Below are positions 39,834-48,649 of a stretch of DNA of 64,000 nucleotides, piece by piece. Numbering within the stretch: position 1 is the stretch's first letter; every line of letters starts with the position of its first letter. Source of the stretch: CAZCSK01 sp964501265 (GTDB taxonomy: Bacteria > Actinomycetota > CADDZG01 > JAHWKV01); contig CAZCSK010000005.1 of assembly GCA_964501265.1 (NCBI GenBank), positions 1 to 64,000 of the forward strand, in the 5' to 3' direction. The notes below the pieces were generated by a model. The model was not told the DNA's origin. It saw nothing but the letters and a program-made list of their open reading frames with translations, and did no database searches. Both the position numbers and the translations under genes were made by a program.

Positions 39834-40868
39834 TCATCGAGCGATCTCTCGGATGGCTTCAATGGCAAACTCGATGTCCTCGGCCGATATCCCGTTGTGG
39901 GTGACCATTCTCACCGTGCCGCGCTGATAGGCCGAACATTTGATCCCCTTGGCCGCCGCTGCATCGACAAACTCCGCGGGAGAGTACCCGAGAGCCTGGG
40001 ACTTGACAAGGACCATGTTGGTCTGCACGTGCTCGGGGAACGTCGCGGCCTCATGAATAGCCGCTATTGCCTCTGCCAGCCGCTTTGCGTTGGCGTGATC
40101 ATCAGCCAGGCGATCGATCATTGTGTCGAGAGCTACCAGACATGCGGCCGTTAGTACTCCCACCTGACGCATTCCTCCGCCGTGCATCTTGCGGTATCGG
40201 TGAGCCGTTTCTACATGCTCAGCGGAACCAACCACCATCGATCCCACTGGGCACCCCAGGCCCTTTGAGAAGCAGAACGTCAAACCATCAACCAATGAGA
40301 AGTACTCAGACACCGGAACACCGCTCGCAACTGAGGCGTTGAAAATGCGAGCGCCATCCATGTGGACTTTCAAGCCGTGTTCAGTCGCGATTTTGCTCAT
40401 CGCACGGATGTCGTCGATTGGATAGATGGTCCCGCCGGCCAAGTTGTGCGTGTTCTCCAACGCTATTGCCTTGGTCCTGGGGAATGTGTAGGAAGGGGGC
40501 CGAATAGCGTCGACCACGGCATCGGCGTCCAATACACCCCAGTGCCCGGGCACAGCGCGGGCCTGTATGCCGCCCACCGCTGCAAGGGATGCGACCTCAT
40601 AGTGAAGGATGTGCGCTTTTTCATGGAAGATGACTTCGTCGCCCGGCCCAGCAAAAGCGCGAAGCGAGACTAGGTTGCCCATGCTGCCGCTTGGGACGAA
40701 TAGCGAAGCCTCGGCCCCGAACATCTCGGCAACCTTCTGCTGGAGAAGATTGGTCGTCGGGTCCTCTCCGAAGACATCGTCACCGACTTCAGCATTGGCC
40801 ATCGCCTCGCGCATTGCGGGCGTCGGCTTGGTCAGAGTGTCCGAACGAAAGTCGACAATCCGTTGCAT
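39834..40868 (-). CDS. Low-specificity L-threonine aldolase
   Basis: PLP enzyme (beta-eliminating lyase fold) that cleaves threonine to glycine and acetaldehyde. The 344-aa protein has VDFRSDTLTKPTPAMREAMA, VGDDVFGEDPTTNLLQQK, ENTHNLAGGT, HMDGARIFNA and the PLP lysine in FCFSKGLGCPVGS. The ATG at 40868 is the family start; the frame extends upstream into pfk. It follows pfk by 10 bp. Confidence 0.93.
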   Translation of the reverse strand: MQRIVDFRSDTLTKPTPAMREAMANAEVGDDVFGEDPTTNLLQQKVAEMFGAEASLFVPSGSMGNLVSLRAFAGPGDEVIFHEKAHILHYEVASLAAVGGIQARAVPGHWGVLDADAVVDAIRPPSYTFPRTKAIALENTHNLAGGTIYPIDDIRAMSKIATEHGLKVHMDGARIFNASVASGVPVSEYFSLVDGLTFCFSKGLGCPVGSMVVGSAEHVETAHRYRKMHGGGMRQVGVLTAACLVALDTMIDRLADDHANAKRLAEAIAAIHEAATFPEHVQTNMVLVKSQALGYSPAEFVDAAAAKGIKCSAYQRGTVRMVTHNGISAEDIEFAIEAIREIAR

Positions 40869-40878
40869 CGCTTGGAGA

Positions 40879-41916
40879 CTAACCGAAGAAGACTTCTGCC
40901 ACCGAGTAAAGATCGTCGCCGACGACCTTCGGCTCTCCAACGGCTTCGGCGAGAGGCACGAGTTCGATCTTTGTCCCGTGAAGGGCCACCATCATTCCGA
41001 AGTCGCCACTGTGCGCGGCGTCGATGGCCGCCACTCCAAAGCGAGTCGCTAGGACGCGATCGAAGGCCGTCGGAGTTCCGCCTCGCTGGACGTGCCCGAG
41101 GATCGTTGCTCGGGTCTCAAAACCAGTTCGAGATTCGAGTTCCCTTTCCAGCGCGTACCCGATCCCACCCAACCGCACATGCCCGAAGGAGTCCATCTCC
41201 TCGGTTTGGGTAGCCAATTGGCCCTCTTGCGGCGTCGCGCCTTCCGCAACCACGACGATTGAAAACGTTCGCCCACGCGCATGACGATGCTTCAAGTGGG
41301 ACGCGACCGCGTCCAAGTCGAAAGGGCGCTCGGGGATCAACACTATGTCGGCTCCGCCGGCGATCCCGGAATGCACCGCTATCCATCCGGCATGTCGGCC
41401 CATCACTTCAACAACGATGATGCGGTGATGCGACTCAGCGGTGGTATGCAGCCTGTCGATGGCCTCCGTGCAAATATTGACCGCGGTGTCGAACCCGAAC
41501 GTGTAATCGGTTCCCGACAGATCGTTATCGATCGTCTTGGGGACGCCAACCACCGGGATTCCCTCAGCGTGCAACTTATTCGCGACTCCGAGCGTATCCT
41601 CACCGCCGATTGGAATCAGGCAGTCGATCCGATGCGCCTCGAGGGTCTCTTTGATTCTTTCGACGCCATTTTCTTCTTTGAACGGATTCGTGCGCGATGT
41701 GCCAAGGATCGTCCCACCGCGGTGAAGGATTCCTCGCGTGTTTTCGATGGTGAGCTCACTCACATTGCCCTCCATCGGGCCTTTCCATCCGTCCCGAAAC
41801 CCGACAATCGCGTCGCCATATCGGTCGATGCCCTTACGTACAACTGCCCTGATCACAGCGTTGAGACCAGGACAGTCTCCTCCGCCTGTCAACATTCCGA
41901 TTCTCATATGCGGCAT
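40879..41916 (-). CDS. pfk: 6-phosphofructokinase, probably pyrophosphate-dependent
   Basis: Phosphorylates fructose 6-phosphate. The 345-aa protein has GMLTGGGDCPGLNAVIR, IPIGGEDTLGVA, VPKTIDNDLSGTDYTFGFDT, MGRHAGWIA and VLGHVQRGGTPTAFDR-type motifs. At the positions that separate cofactors it carries Asp in GGEDT (Gly104 in E. coli ATP enzyme) and Lys in PKTIDND (Gly124), the pattern of PPi-dependent PFKs such as the Amycolatopsis enzyme. Either of two ATGs (41916, 41907) may start it. It is divergent from a secreted RlpA-like protein with only 26 bp between. Confidence 0.93.
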   Translation of the reverse strand: MPHMRIGMLTGGGDCPGLNAVIRAVVRKGIDRYGDAIVGFRDGWKGPMEGNVSELTIENTRGILHRGGTILGTSRTNPFKEENGVERIKETLEAHRIDCLIPIGGEDTLGVANKLHAEGIPVVGVPKTIDNDLSGTDYTFGFDTAVNICTEAIDRLHTTAESHHRIIVVEVMGRHAGWIAVHSGIAGGADIVLIPERPFDLDAVASHLKHRHARGRTFSIVVVAEGATPQEGQLATQTEEMDSFGHVRLGGIGYALERELESRTGFETRATILGHVQRGGTPTAFDRVLATRFGVAAIDAAHSGDFGMMVALHGTKIELVPLAEAVGEPKVVGDDLYSVAEVFFG

Positions 41917-41942
41917 TATGGCTCTTTAGGAGGGGCGACTCA

Positions 41943-43028
41943 ATGAGACAGCCGTACATGTCGATTGGCCTAGAGATGAGAAATAGAGCGGGCGCATTCG
42001 TTGTGATTGCTTCGCTTTTGCTTCCTATTTCTCCCGTCGCAGCGGCTGACCGGGTTTCCGAGCAGCGATCGCGGGTTAAAGCAGCCCAGGACCGTCTCGA
42101 CTCTTTGACCGCGCAGTTGAGCAGACTCTTGGGCGAAGCGAACTCCCTCGATCAAGCCTTGACCTCCGCTTCGGTCAGTGTTGCCATCACGCGGATTCGC
42201 GTCGGCGCCGCCTCCCGCAAAGCCGAAGAATCAAAGCAGATCATGAGTGAACGTGCGCGAGAGGCTTACAAGCGAGGCAGTCTCGGTCAGATTCAGTTTC
42301 TGTTCGGGGTGCGAACCTTCGGCCAGTTTCTGTCTTTCGCAAAAAACTTGGGTGTTACCTTCGAGCAAGATGCGGCTGCTTACAAACGCTTAACGGAAAC
42401 CGCCGCAGCGATCGAAGCCGGCCGCACCAGCATAGAGGACGACAAGCGGGAACTAACCGTCGCGGCCCAACGCCTCGAAGAGGTTCGCGAGGAGATCCAA
42501 GCAACCTTCGAAGAGCAGCAACAGTTTCTCGCGAGCTCCAAGACGGAACTCGCGGCGCTCGAAGCGGCGCGGCGAAAGGCCGAACTGGCGGCTCGCTCTA
42601 GTGTCCGCAGTGGAGTTTCACCCGCAGTTGAAGCTCGCCGCACCGCGCGTCAGCGGGTTCTCGACGAGCGGCTGGCGGCGCTTCTGGCATGGATCACACC
42701 CGCTCGCCTGCGATCGACGGGTGTGGTCACGACCGGCCTTTCGTCTTGGTACGGTCCCGGCTTCGATGGGCGCCGGTCATCGAGCGGCGCGACCTATCAT
42801 CAAGGTCAAATGACGGCAGCAAGCCTTGTGCTCCCGTTTGGAACTCTGCTCAAGGTCGATTTCGCCGGCAAGTCGGTTGTGGTTGTAGTCACCGATCGCG
42901 GCCCCTACATCCCCGGTAGGGTTCTTGATCTCTCGGCGGGGGCCGCCCAAGCGCTTGGCTTGAGCGGAGTGAAACAGGTGCGAATGGAAATCATGACGCC
43001 CTCGGAGCCCGCCCCGCCTTTTCCGTAA
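41943..43028 (+). CDS. Secreted coiled-coil / RlpA-like double-psi beta-barrel protein
   Basis: A 361-aa exported protein. A signal peptide (about 1-36, ending PVAAADR), a long coiled coil (about 37-215, starting RVSEQRSRVKAAQDRLDSLT, as in PcsB/RipC-type wall proteins) and a C-terminal RlpA-like barrel (about 250-355: LSSWYGPGFDGRRSSSGATY, VVVTDRGPYIPGRVLDLSAG). RlpA domains bind or cut denuded glycan at the septum; the coiled coil could connect to FtsEX-type partners. AGGAGGGG lies 7 bases before the ATG. Confidence 0.85.
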   Translation: MRQPYMSIGLEMRNRAGAFVVIASLLLPISPVAAADRVSEQRSRVKAAQDRLDSLTAQLSRLLGEANSLDQALTSASVSVAITRIRVGAASRKAEESKQIMSERAREAYKRGSLGQIQFLFGVRTFGQFLSFAKNLGVTFEQDAAAYKRLTETAAAIEAGRTSIEDDKRELTVAAQRLEEVREEIQATFEEQQQFLASSKTELAALEAARRKAELAARSSVRSGVSPAVEARRTARQRVLDERLAALLAWITPARLRSTGVVTTGLSSWYGPGFDGRRSSSGATYHQGQMTAASLVLPFGTLLKVDFAGKSVVVVVTDRGPYIPGRVLDLSAGAAQALGLSGVKQVRMEIMTPSEPAPPFP

Positions 43029-43032
43029 GATT

Positions 43033-43524
43033 TTGGAGAGCAAGATCAACTACGTTGAGGTTTTCGACATCACCCACGCGCGATTCCAGGGTTGGTGGAT
43101 CATCGGCATCCCTCTCGTATTGACGGTAGTCTTCGCCAGACTTGTCATCGTCGAGCGACGTCGCCACACGGGGCCGTTCAGCCTGCCCATGTGGATGCAC
43201 TGGATACTGCCGGGCTTTCCGCTCACCGCCATGCTCTTCATGATCGGCTCTCTTAGCGTCGCTCAAGCACGCCTGGAAAGCGCGTATCGTCATGGGCGCG
43301 TCACATACGTCGAAGGCCAGGTTGCGAACTTTGAGACCAATGCCAAGGTCGAGTGGTTCGACGTAAACGGTAAGCACTTCGAGTACTCCCCCTACGTTCT
43401 GCAGCCTGGGTTCAATCGAACCGCCGCTCGAGGGGGACCCATCAGACCGCACCTGCAGGTGAGGATCGGCTATATCGGCGACACAATCGTGTGGTTGGGC
43501 GTGGCAAATGATGTAGTTCCGTGA
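43033..43524 (+). CDS. Membrane protein of unknown function (163 aa)
   Basis: Unrecognised. Two membrane helices (about 20-40, WWIIGIPLVLTVVFARLVIV, and 52-74, MHWILPGFPLTAMLFMIGSL) are followed by a soluble beta-rich domain (VTYVEGQVANFETNAKVEWF, FEYSPYVLQPGFNRTA, RIGYIGDTIVWLGV). The start is a TTG at 43033, 4 bp after the previous stop, with a weak ribosome binding site. Confidence 0.65.
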   Translation: MESKINYVEVFDITHARFQGWWIIGIPLVLTVVFARLVIVERRRHTGPFSLPMWMHWILPGFPLTAMLFMIGSLSVAQARLESAYRHGRVTYVEGQVANFETNAKVEWFDVNGKHFEYSPYVLQPGFNRTAARGGPIRPHLQVRIGYIGDTIVWLGVANDVVP

Positions 43525-43671
43525 ACGACGGGAAGTAGCTGACGCTTTTAGTCACGACAACCAAACGCTCCGGTAGGGTGTCAAATCGGTAGGCAAATAT
43601 TTCTTAAAAACATTTCTCGGGGAGGCTCAAATCGGGTCTTTTTGTCGTACCCCATCTCTACAATTTGAAGT

Positions 43672-44836
43672 ATGGAAACGTCAGTTTTTAGTGAGGCGCC
43701 AAGCGGTGAATTGGCCGATGCCATTCAGCAGATGAATGCGGCCCGCTCAGCGCTTCACGGGTCGATGTTTGAAGCCATAGTCGCCTATGACCGCGCAACC
43801 TCTGGAAAGAAGAGGGAGCGAGCTGCATGGCGGCTTGGCTTGCCACTTGGATCGGCATCCCCAACCACCTGGCACAGGAATGGGTGAGGTAGCCCACGGC
43901 CTGGACAAGTTGCCCTATATTGCGTCCGCCTACAAACTGGGTCACCTTTGCTGGGGCCATGTCCGGCTTCTTACTCGCCACGCAACCATAGACACGCAGG
44001 AGGAGTGGGTCGACAAGGCCTTGAGGATGACGGTCGATCAGCTACAAGACGCTATCCGTAGCGAGAAGCGACCCAGCGCGTCCAGTGCGCAGGAGGCCTA
44101 CCGCAGCCGGTTCTTAAGCTTTCGATGGGACGATGAGGCCTGCCTGTTGCACTTGAAGGGGTCTTTGGCCGACTCAGATGGAGCAATCGTCAAAAAAGCA
44201 TTGGAGCGCCTGGCTGAGAAGGCGCCCGTCAACCCCGAGACCGGGATGTTTGATCCATTCGAGCAGCGCTGCGCGGATGCCCTGGTGCAGATCGCTTCTG
44301 GCAACCTTGGCGCTGACCGCGATCCAGAACGGGCAACCGTGGTGGTACATGTGGACGTTGCGCTTCTGGCTTCAGATGACGCTGAAGGGGTGGCTAGATT
44401 GGAAGATGGCCCGGCAATAGCGGCTGAGACTGCTCGCAGGCTCGCTTGTGATCCCTATATGGAAACGCTGGTTGAAGGACCAGACGGCAAGCCGCTTGGA
44501 ATTGGGCGAAAAAGTCGTCAGATCCCGGGGTGGCTGCGCCGCCAGCTTCGCAGACGCGATCGGTGTTGCCGCTTTCCCGGTTGCAACCGCAGCCGGTGGG
44601 TACATGCTCATCACATAGACCCATGGGCGAAGGGGGGCCGGACCGACAAGAACAATTTAGTTCTGCTGTGCGTTTACCATCATCGGTTGGTTCATGAGGG
44701 TAAATGGAGCATTCGAGGAAGTCCCGAAGGTGAGATAACTTTCGTTGACCCGATGGGCCGAGGGCTCAGCTGGGCGCCGCCTCCACCGCTTCGACCAGAT
44801 ATACGGGCACGGTTGCCTATTCCGGTGGCTACGTAA
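43672..44836 (+). pseudogene. DUF222 / HNH endonuclease (13E12-repeat type) with two frameshifts
   Basis: The gene reads in three frames. Frame 1 from ATG 43672 gives METSVFSEAPSGELADAIQQ through YDRATS; near 43801 the sense moves to the next frame (WKEEGASCMAAWLATWIGIP then NHLAQEWVR); near 43889 it moves again to VAHGLDKLPYIASAYKLGHL and on to the HNH end (CRFPGCNRSRWVHAHHIDPW, LCVYHHRLVHEG). Both shifts fit loss of a single base. Restored, it is a normal DUF222-HNH protein. It could be a decayed gene or two sequencing errors. Confidence 0.85.
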
Positions 44837-44860
44837 AGGAGTACCCGTAGGATTGCGGGC

Positions 44861-46339
44861 ATGTCACGTTACGTTTTGGCCATCGATGCTGGCACCACGG
44901 GAATCACCGTTCTGCTGGTCGACCACGAGGGCGCTATCTTCCGAAAGATCTACCAGGAGTTTCCGCAGCACTTTCCAAGGCCCGGATGGGTGGAGCACGA
45001 CCCCGAGGAAATCTGGAAGGCCGTTCGAGTCACGATCAACAAAGCGCTCGAAGGAATCGGCCCTGCGGCGATTGTCGCCATCGGCATCACAAACCAGCGC
45101 GAGACGACGGTTGTGTGGGAGCGAAAGACGCTCCGGCCGGTTCACAATGCCATCGTGTGGCAATGCCGGCGTTCGGCGGATATCTGCGAGGAACTAAAAG
45201 CAAAGGGCCTTGAAGAAGTCTTTCGTTCAAAGACGGGCCTAGTGCTCGACGCATATTTTTCGGGTACAAAGATCACCTGGCTCCTCCGAGAAAAACCTGA
45301 ACTCCGGCGTCGCGCCGAGGCAGGCGAGCTCGCCTTCGGCACTATAGATACTTGGCTCATCGCCAAACTGACGGGCGGCGCGGCCCACGTCACCGATTAC
45401 TCCAACGCCAGCCGCACTTTGATGTTCAACATTCACGACTTGGACTGGGATCCAGAACTCTTGGACGCACTCGCAGTCCCTGCTTCCTTGCTTCCCGAGG
45501 TCAAACCCTCGGCTCATCGATTCGGTGTCACCGCAGCGGCGGAATTCGCAGGGGGCGAGATTCCCATCTCCGGCGTAGCCGGCGATCAACAGGCTGCCCT
45601 ATTCGGCCAAGCATGCTTTGAGCCGGGCATGTCAAAAAACACCTACGGCACCGGCTCATTCGTCCTCTCCAACACCGGCGGTTCTCATCCCATCTCCCCT
45701 AGCGGCCTTCTAACGTCCATCGCTTGGGGAATCGACGGCCGGGTGGATTACGCGCTGGAAGGGTCGATCTTCATCACGGGGGCAGCGGTGCAGTGGCTAC
45801 GTGACGGTCTCGGAATCATCTCGAGTGCGTCAGAGATTGGACCACTCGCTTCCAGTGTCGACGACACAGGCGGCGTGACATTCGTTCCGGCCTTCGTGGG
45901 TCTCGGCGCTCCGCACTGGGACTCCCAGGCCCGCGGGACAATTACCGGTATCACTCGTGGAACAACCAAGGCCCACATAGCCCGAGCAGCCGTCGAGGCT
46001 ATGGCCTATCAAACAAAGGACGTGGTCGACGCGATGAGCAACGACTCAGGCCTGCCACTCACTGAGCTGCGAGTCGACGGCGGCGCCAGCGTCATGGACC
46101 TGTTGTGCCAATTCCAGTCAGACATGCTTGGAATTCCAGTGGTACGACCGCGCATCCAGGAGACGACCGCGATGGGCGCCGCCTATCTCGCCGGCATTAC
46201 CGAGGGCTTCTGGCCGGGAACCGATGTCGTCGCGGCGCAATGGACAATCGATCGCCTTTTTGAGCCGAAGATGTCCGAAGATCGCAGGGCGAGTCTTTAC
46301 GAAGCGTGGCAACAGGCGGTAGCGCGAACTCGACTCTAA
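44861..46339 (+). CDS. glpK: Glycerol kinase
   Basis: FGGY-family kinase making glycerol 3-phosphate. The 492-aa protein has LAIDAGTTGITVLLVDHEG, GITNQRETTVVW, NAIVWQCRRSADICEEL, GTIDTWLIAKLTGG, GVAGDQQAALFGQ, KNTYGTGSFVLSNTG and LRVDGGASVMDLLCQ, all matching GlpK. AGGA lies upstream of the ATG. It stands alone, without glpF or glpD, and may feed G3P to the acyltransferase gene that follows on the other strand. Confidence 0.95.
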   Translation: MSRYVLAIDAGTTGITVLLVDHEGAIFRKIYQEFPQHFPRPGWVEHDPEEIWKAVRVTINKALEGIGPAAIVAIGITNQRETTVVWERKTLRPVHNAIVWQCRRSADICEELKAKGLEEVFRSKTGLVLDAYFSGTKITWLLREKPELRRRAEAGELAFGTIDTWLIAKLTGGAAHVTDYSNASRTLMFNIHDLDWDPELLDALAVPASLLPEVKPSAHRFGVTAAAEFAGGEIPISGVAGDQQAALFGQACFEPGMSKNTYGTGSFVLSNTGGSHPISPSGLLTSIAWGIDGRVDYALEGSIFITGAAVQWLRDGLGIISSASEIGPLASSVDDTGGVTFVPAFVGLGAPHWDSQARGTITGITRGTTKAHIARAAVEAMAYQTKDVVDAMSNDSGLPLTELRVDGGASVMDLLCQFQSDMLGIPVVRPRIQETTAMGAAYLAGITEGFWPGTDVVAAQWTIDRLFEPKMSEDRRASLYEAWQQAVARTRL

Positions 46340-46349
46340 ATCTTCGTCC

Positions 46350-47066
46350 TTAGCCCAGCATTTCGTCGGCGGGGATCCGAAAGTCCTCCGGGGTCGGTTC
46401 GGTTGCCTCTTTCGATGCGTATTCGTCGTGGTAGTCCTGCCCCGTCAAACTCATGATCTCGTACATGATTTCGTCAGTCACGGTGCGAAGGACGAAACGG
46501 TTCTCTTCTTCAGAGAAATACCTTTCGAATGAAAGTGGCCGTCCAAACTTGACCGTTACGCGACCCCACAATTTCGGAAACTTAGCCGCCTTCGGCATAA
46601 CCTCGCGGCTGCCGATCAGACCCACCGGCACAACACAGGCCTTCGCTCGAAGAGCAAGCCTGGCAACTCCCGTTCGGCCGCGGTAAAGGCGCCCGTCCGG
46701 AGACCTGGTGCCCTCCGGATAGAGTCCGAGCACACCCGAAGACTCCAGTACTTCTAGCCCGGCTTGCAGCGCGGCCTCGGTCTTTTCTTTGGCTTCACGT
46801 TTTACCGGAATCATGCCTAGAGCCTTGAAAAACCAGGCAGTCTTCCACGATTCAAAATAATCCGACTTGGCCAAATAAAACATCCGTCGCGGGATAACAA
46901 AAGGAATCCATAGCGAGTCCATGAACGACACGTGATTCGCAACGACGATCACTGGCCCATCTTCGGGCAATGACTCCAGCCCCTCTGCTCGAACCTTATA
47001 GAGGACGCGCATGACCGGGGTAAGCAGACCCCTGGTAAAGCGGTATAAGAAGTTGCCCTTCTCCAT
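46350..47066 (-). CDS. 1-acyl-sn-glycerol-3-phosphate acyltransferase (PlsC family)
   Basis: Membrane-associated acyltransferase of phospholipid synthesis. The 238-aa protein has the NHxxxxD box as ANHVSFMDSLW, then FFKALGMIPVKREAKEK, YPEGTRSPDGRLYRGRTGVA (glycerol-phosphate binding) and ACVVPVGLIGS. The ATG at 47066 has GAGGGAG about 9 bases upstream. It is divergent from the ornithine cyclodeaminase-like gene. Confidence 0.92.
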   Translation of the reverse strand: MEKGNFLYRFTRGLLTPVMRVLYKVRAEGLESLPEDGPVIVVANHVSFMDSLWIPFVIPRRMFYLAKSDYFESWKTAWFFKALGMIPVKREAKEKTEAALQAGLEVLESSGVLGLYPEGTRSPDGRLYRGRTGVARLALRAKACVVPVGLIGSREVMPKAAKFPKLWGRVTVKFGRPLSFERYFSEEENRFVLRTVTDEIMYEIMSLTGQDYHDEYASKEATEPTPEDFRIPADEMLG

Positions 47067-47135
47067 ATGCAATTCGCTCCCTCAAAGACAGACCATACTC
47101 AATTTTTGGCCTTCCTGCCTGTTACGATCTCGAAC

Positions 47136-48353
47136 ATGACAAGAGGGCCCTTCTCCGAGACCGTCGAACTGACCGGGCACATCATCGATTCGCTGTTGCT
47201 ACCAAAAATCCTCGATGAATTGGTGGAGGGGGGCGCCGAGTACGAGATTGTCCACTTCCAAATCGGGCGCACGCACCAGGACTCATCCGTCGCGCGCATC
47301 GAGTTCTGGACAGCGGACGAACAATCATTGGAACGCGTGCTCGGCCGGCTTCTCCCGCTGGGGGCGGTCCCTGTCGATGCCGCCGATGCCGCCCTGGAAG
47401 CCGCCGACCTGGACGGCGCCTTCCCTTATAACTTCTACTCCACCACCAACCTTCCTACCGCAGTCCGCGTCAAGGGCAAGTGGGCGCCGGTCGAAAACCC
47501 TGAGATGGACTGCGGAATCGTCATCTCCGAAGGTCATGCCCGCACTATTCCCGTCTCGGATATTCGCAAAGGTCAGATGGTCGTAACCGGACGCTCCGGG
47601 CTACGCGTGACTCCGATGGAGCGTCCTCGCGATCACACCGACTTCGCTTTCATGGCGTCGTCGGTGTCGTCAGAAAAACCGAAAGAACTGCAGATCGCAA
47701 GGGTCGCTGAGGAAATGAAGCGGGTGCGGGCGGGCGGCAAGAAGATCCTATGGATCGTAGGGCCAGCCCTCATCCACACCGGCTCCGGCAAAGACCTCTG
47801 CGATCTTGTCAACGAGGGTTGGGTCAACGTCTTATTCTCCGGCAACGGATTCGCCACTCACGATATTGAGTCGTCTATCTTCAAGACGTCCCTCGGCGTC
47901 TATCTCGAGAAGGGGACATCCGCCGAAGGGGGGCATGAGCACCACATTCGGGCCATCAATGCCGTCCGCCGCTCAGGGAGCATCGCAAAGGCCGTCAAGG
48001 AGGGCACGATTACTTCAGGCGTCATGCACGCTTTGGTCTTGAGCGGCATTCCCTACGTCTTGGGAGGCTCAGTTCGCGATGATGGGCCACTGCCCGACAC
48101 GGTCACCGACGTAATCGATGCCCAGCGTCAGATGCGCGCTCTCATCACTGACGTGGGAATGGCGATCGTCGTCTCATCGATGCTTCACGGGATCGCAACC
48201 GGCAACCTTCTTCCGGCCGCAATACCGATCGTTTGCGTCGACATCAACCCGTCGACAGTCACTAAGCTGCTCGATCGCGGCAGCATACAGAGCGCGGGCC
48301 TTGTGACCGATGTCGGACTTTTCGTGAAGCAGTTAAGAAACCTTCTTCTCTAG
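47136..48353 (+). CDS. TIGR00300-type ornithine cyclodeaminase / LOR-SDH domain protein
   Basis: A 405-aa protein that looks like the archaeal-type ornithine cyclodeaminase family (TIGR00300, MJ1480-like; related to the C-terminal part of cyanobacterial AgrE/ArgZ), which turns ornithine into proline and ammonia. Features: FSETVELTGHIIDSLLLPKI, HFQIGRTHQDSSVARIE (the LOR/SDH beta domain), DCGIVISEG, KGQMVVTG, VGPALIHTGSG and FSGNGFATHDIE (nucleotide binding). ATG 47136 matches the family start but has a weak binding site. Activity is inferred from family only. Confidence 0.8.
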   Translation: MTRGPFSETVELTGHIIDSLLLPKILDELVEGGAEYEIVHFQIGRTHQDSSVARIEFWTADEQSLERVLGRLLPLGAVPVDAADAALEAADLDGAFPYNFYSTTNLPTAVRVKGKWAPVENPEMDCGIVISEGHARTIPVSDIRKGQMVVTGRSGLRVTPMERPRDHTDFAFMASSVSSEKPKELQIARVAEEMKRVRAGGKKILWIVGPALIHTGSGKDLCDLVNEGWVNVLFSGNGFATHDIESSIFKTSLGVYLEKGTSAEGGHEHHIRAINAVRRSGSIAKAVKEGTITSGVMHALVLSGIPYVLGGSVRDDGPLPDTVTDVIDAQRQMRALITDVGMAIVVSSMLHGIATGNLLPAAIPIVCVDINPSTVTKLLDRGSIQSAGLVTDVGLFVKQLRNLLL

Positions 48354-48649
48354 TTGCGGGGTTCCACCGGCAGGATCATTGACTGCGCTCGCCGGTAGAG
48401 GCTGTCTGCAGTTTCGTCCGTCCCGTGGGGCCGGGGCTCGAGGGAACCTCCCAAGGGTTCAATTTTGGGCGTCACGCGCGCCTTGAACGCATCCCATCCT
48501 CCTGGGTTCATGTTGGCGAGAACCACGAAAAGTCGGCCTCCTTCAGTGTAAACACCGTCGCCCGTGCGGATGCTGCGGCCAGCCAGCCGGCGAATGGCGT
48601 CGACATCGCTCCCATCTCCGCATATAAGTTCCACTACATCGACATTCAA
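48350..48649 (-). CDS. Hypothetical protein (99 aa) coupled to an aminotransferase
   Basis: Unrecognised small soluble protein (MNVDVVELICGDGSDVDAIR...). The middle reads GRLFVVLANMNPGGWDAFKA, the C-terminus SLYRRAQSMILPVEPRN. It overlaps the aminotransferase stop by 4 bp (ATGA) and should be co-translated with it. It also overlaps the end of the convergent ornithine cyclodeaminase gene by 4 bp. Confidence 0.6.
   Translation of the reverse strand: MNVDVVELICGDGSDVDAIRRLAGRSIRTGDGVYTEGGRLFVVLANMNPGGWDAFKARVTPKIEPLGGSLEPRPHGTDETADSLYRRAQSMILPVEPRN

Noticed and set aside
41281..41946. 221-codon plus-strand frame over pfk
   Set aside because: Antisense to a well-defined PFK gene and without any domain; shadow.
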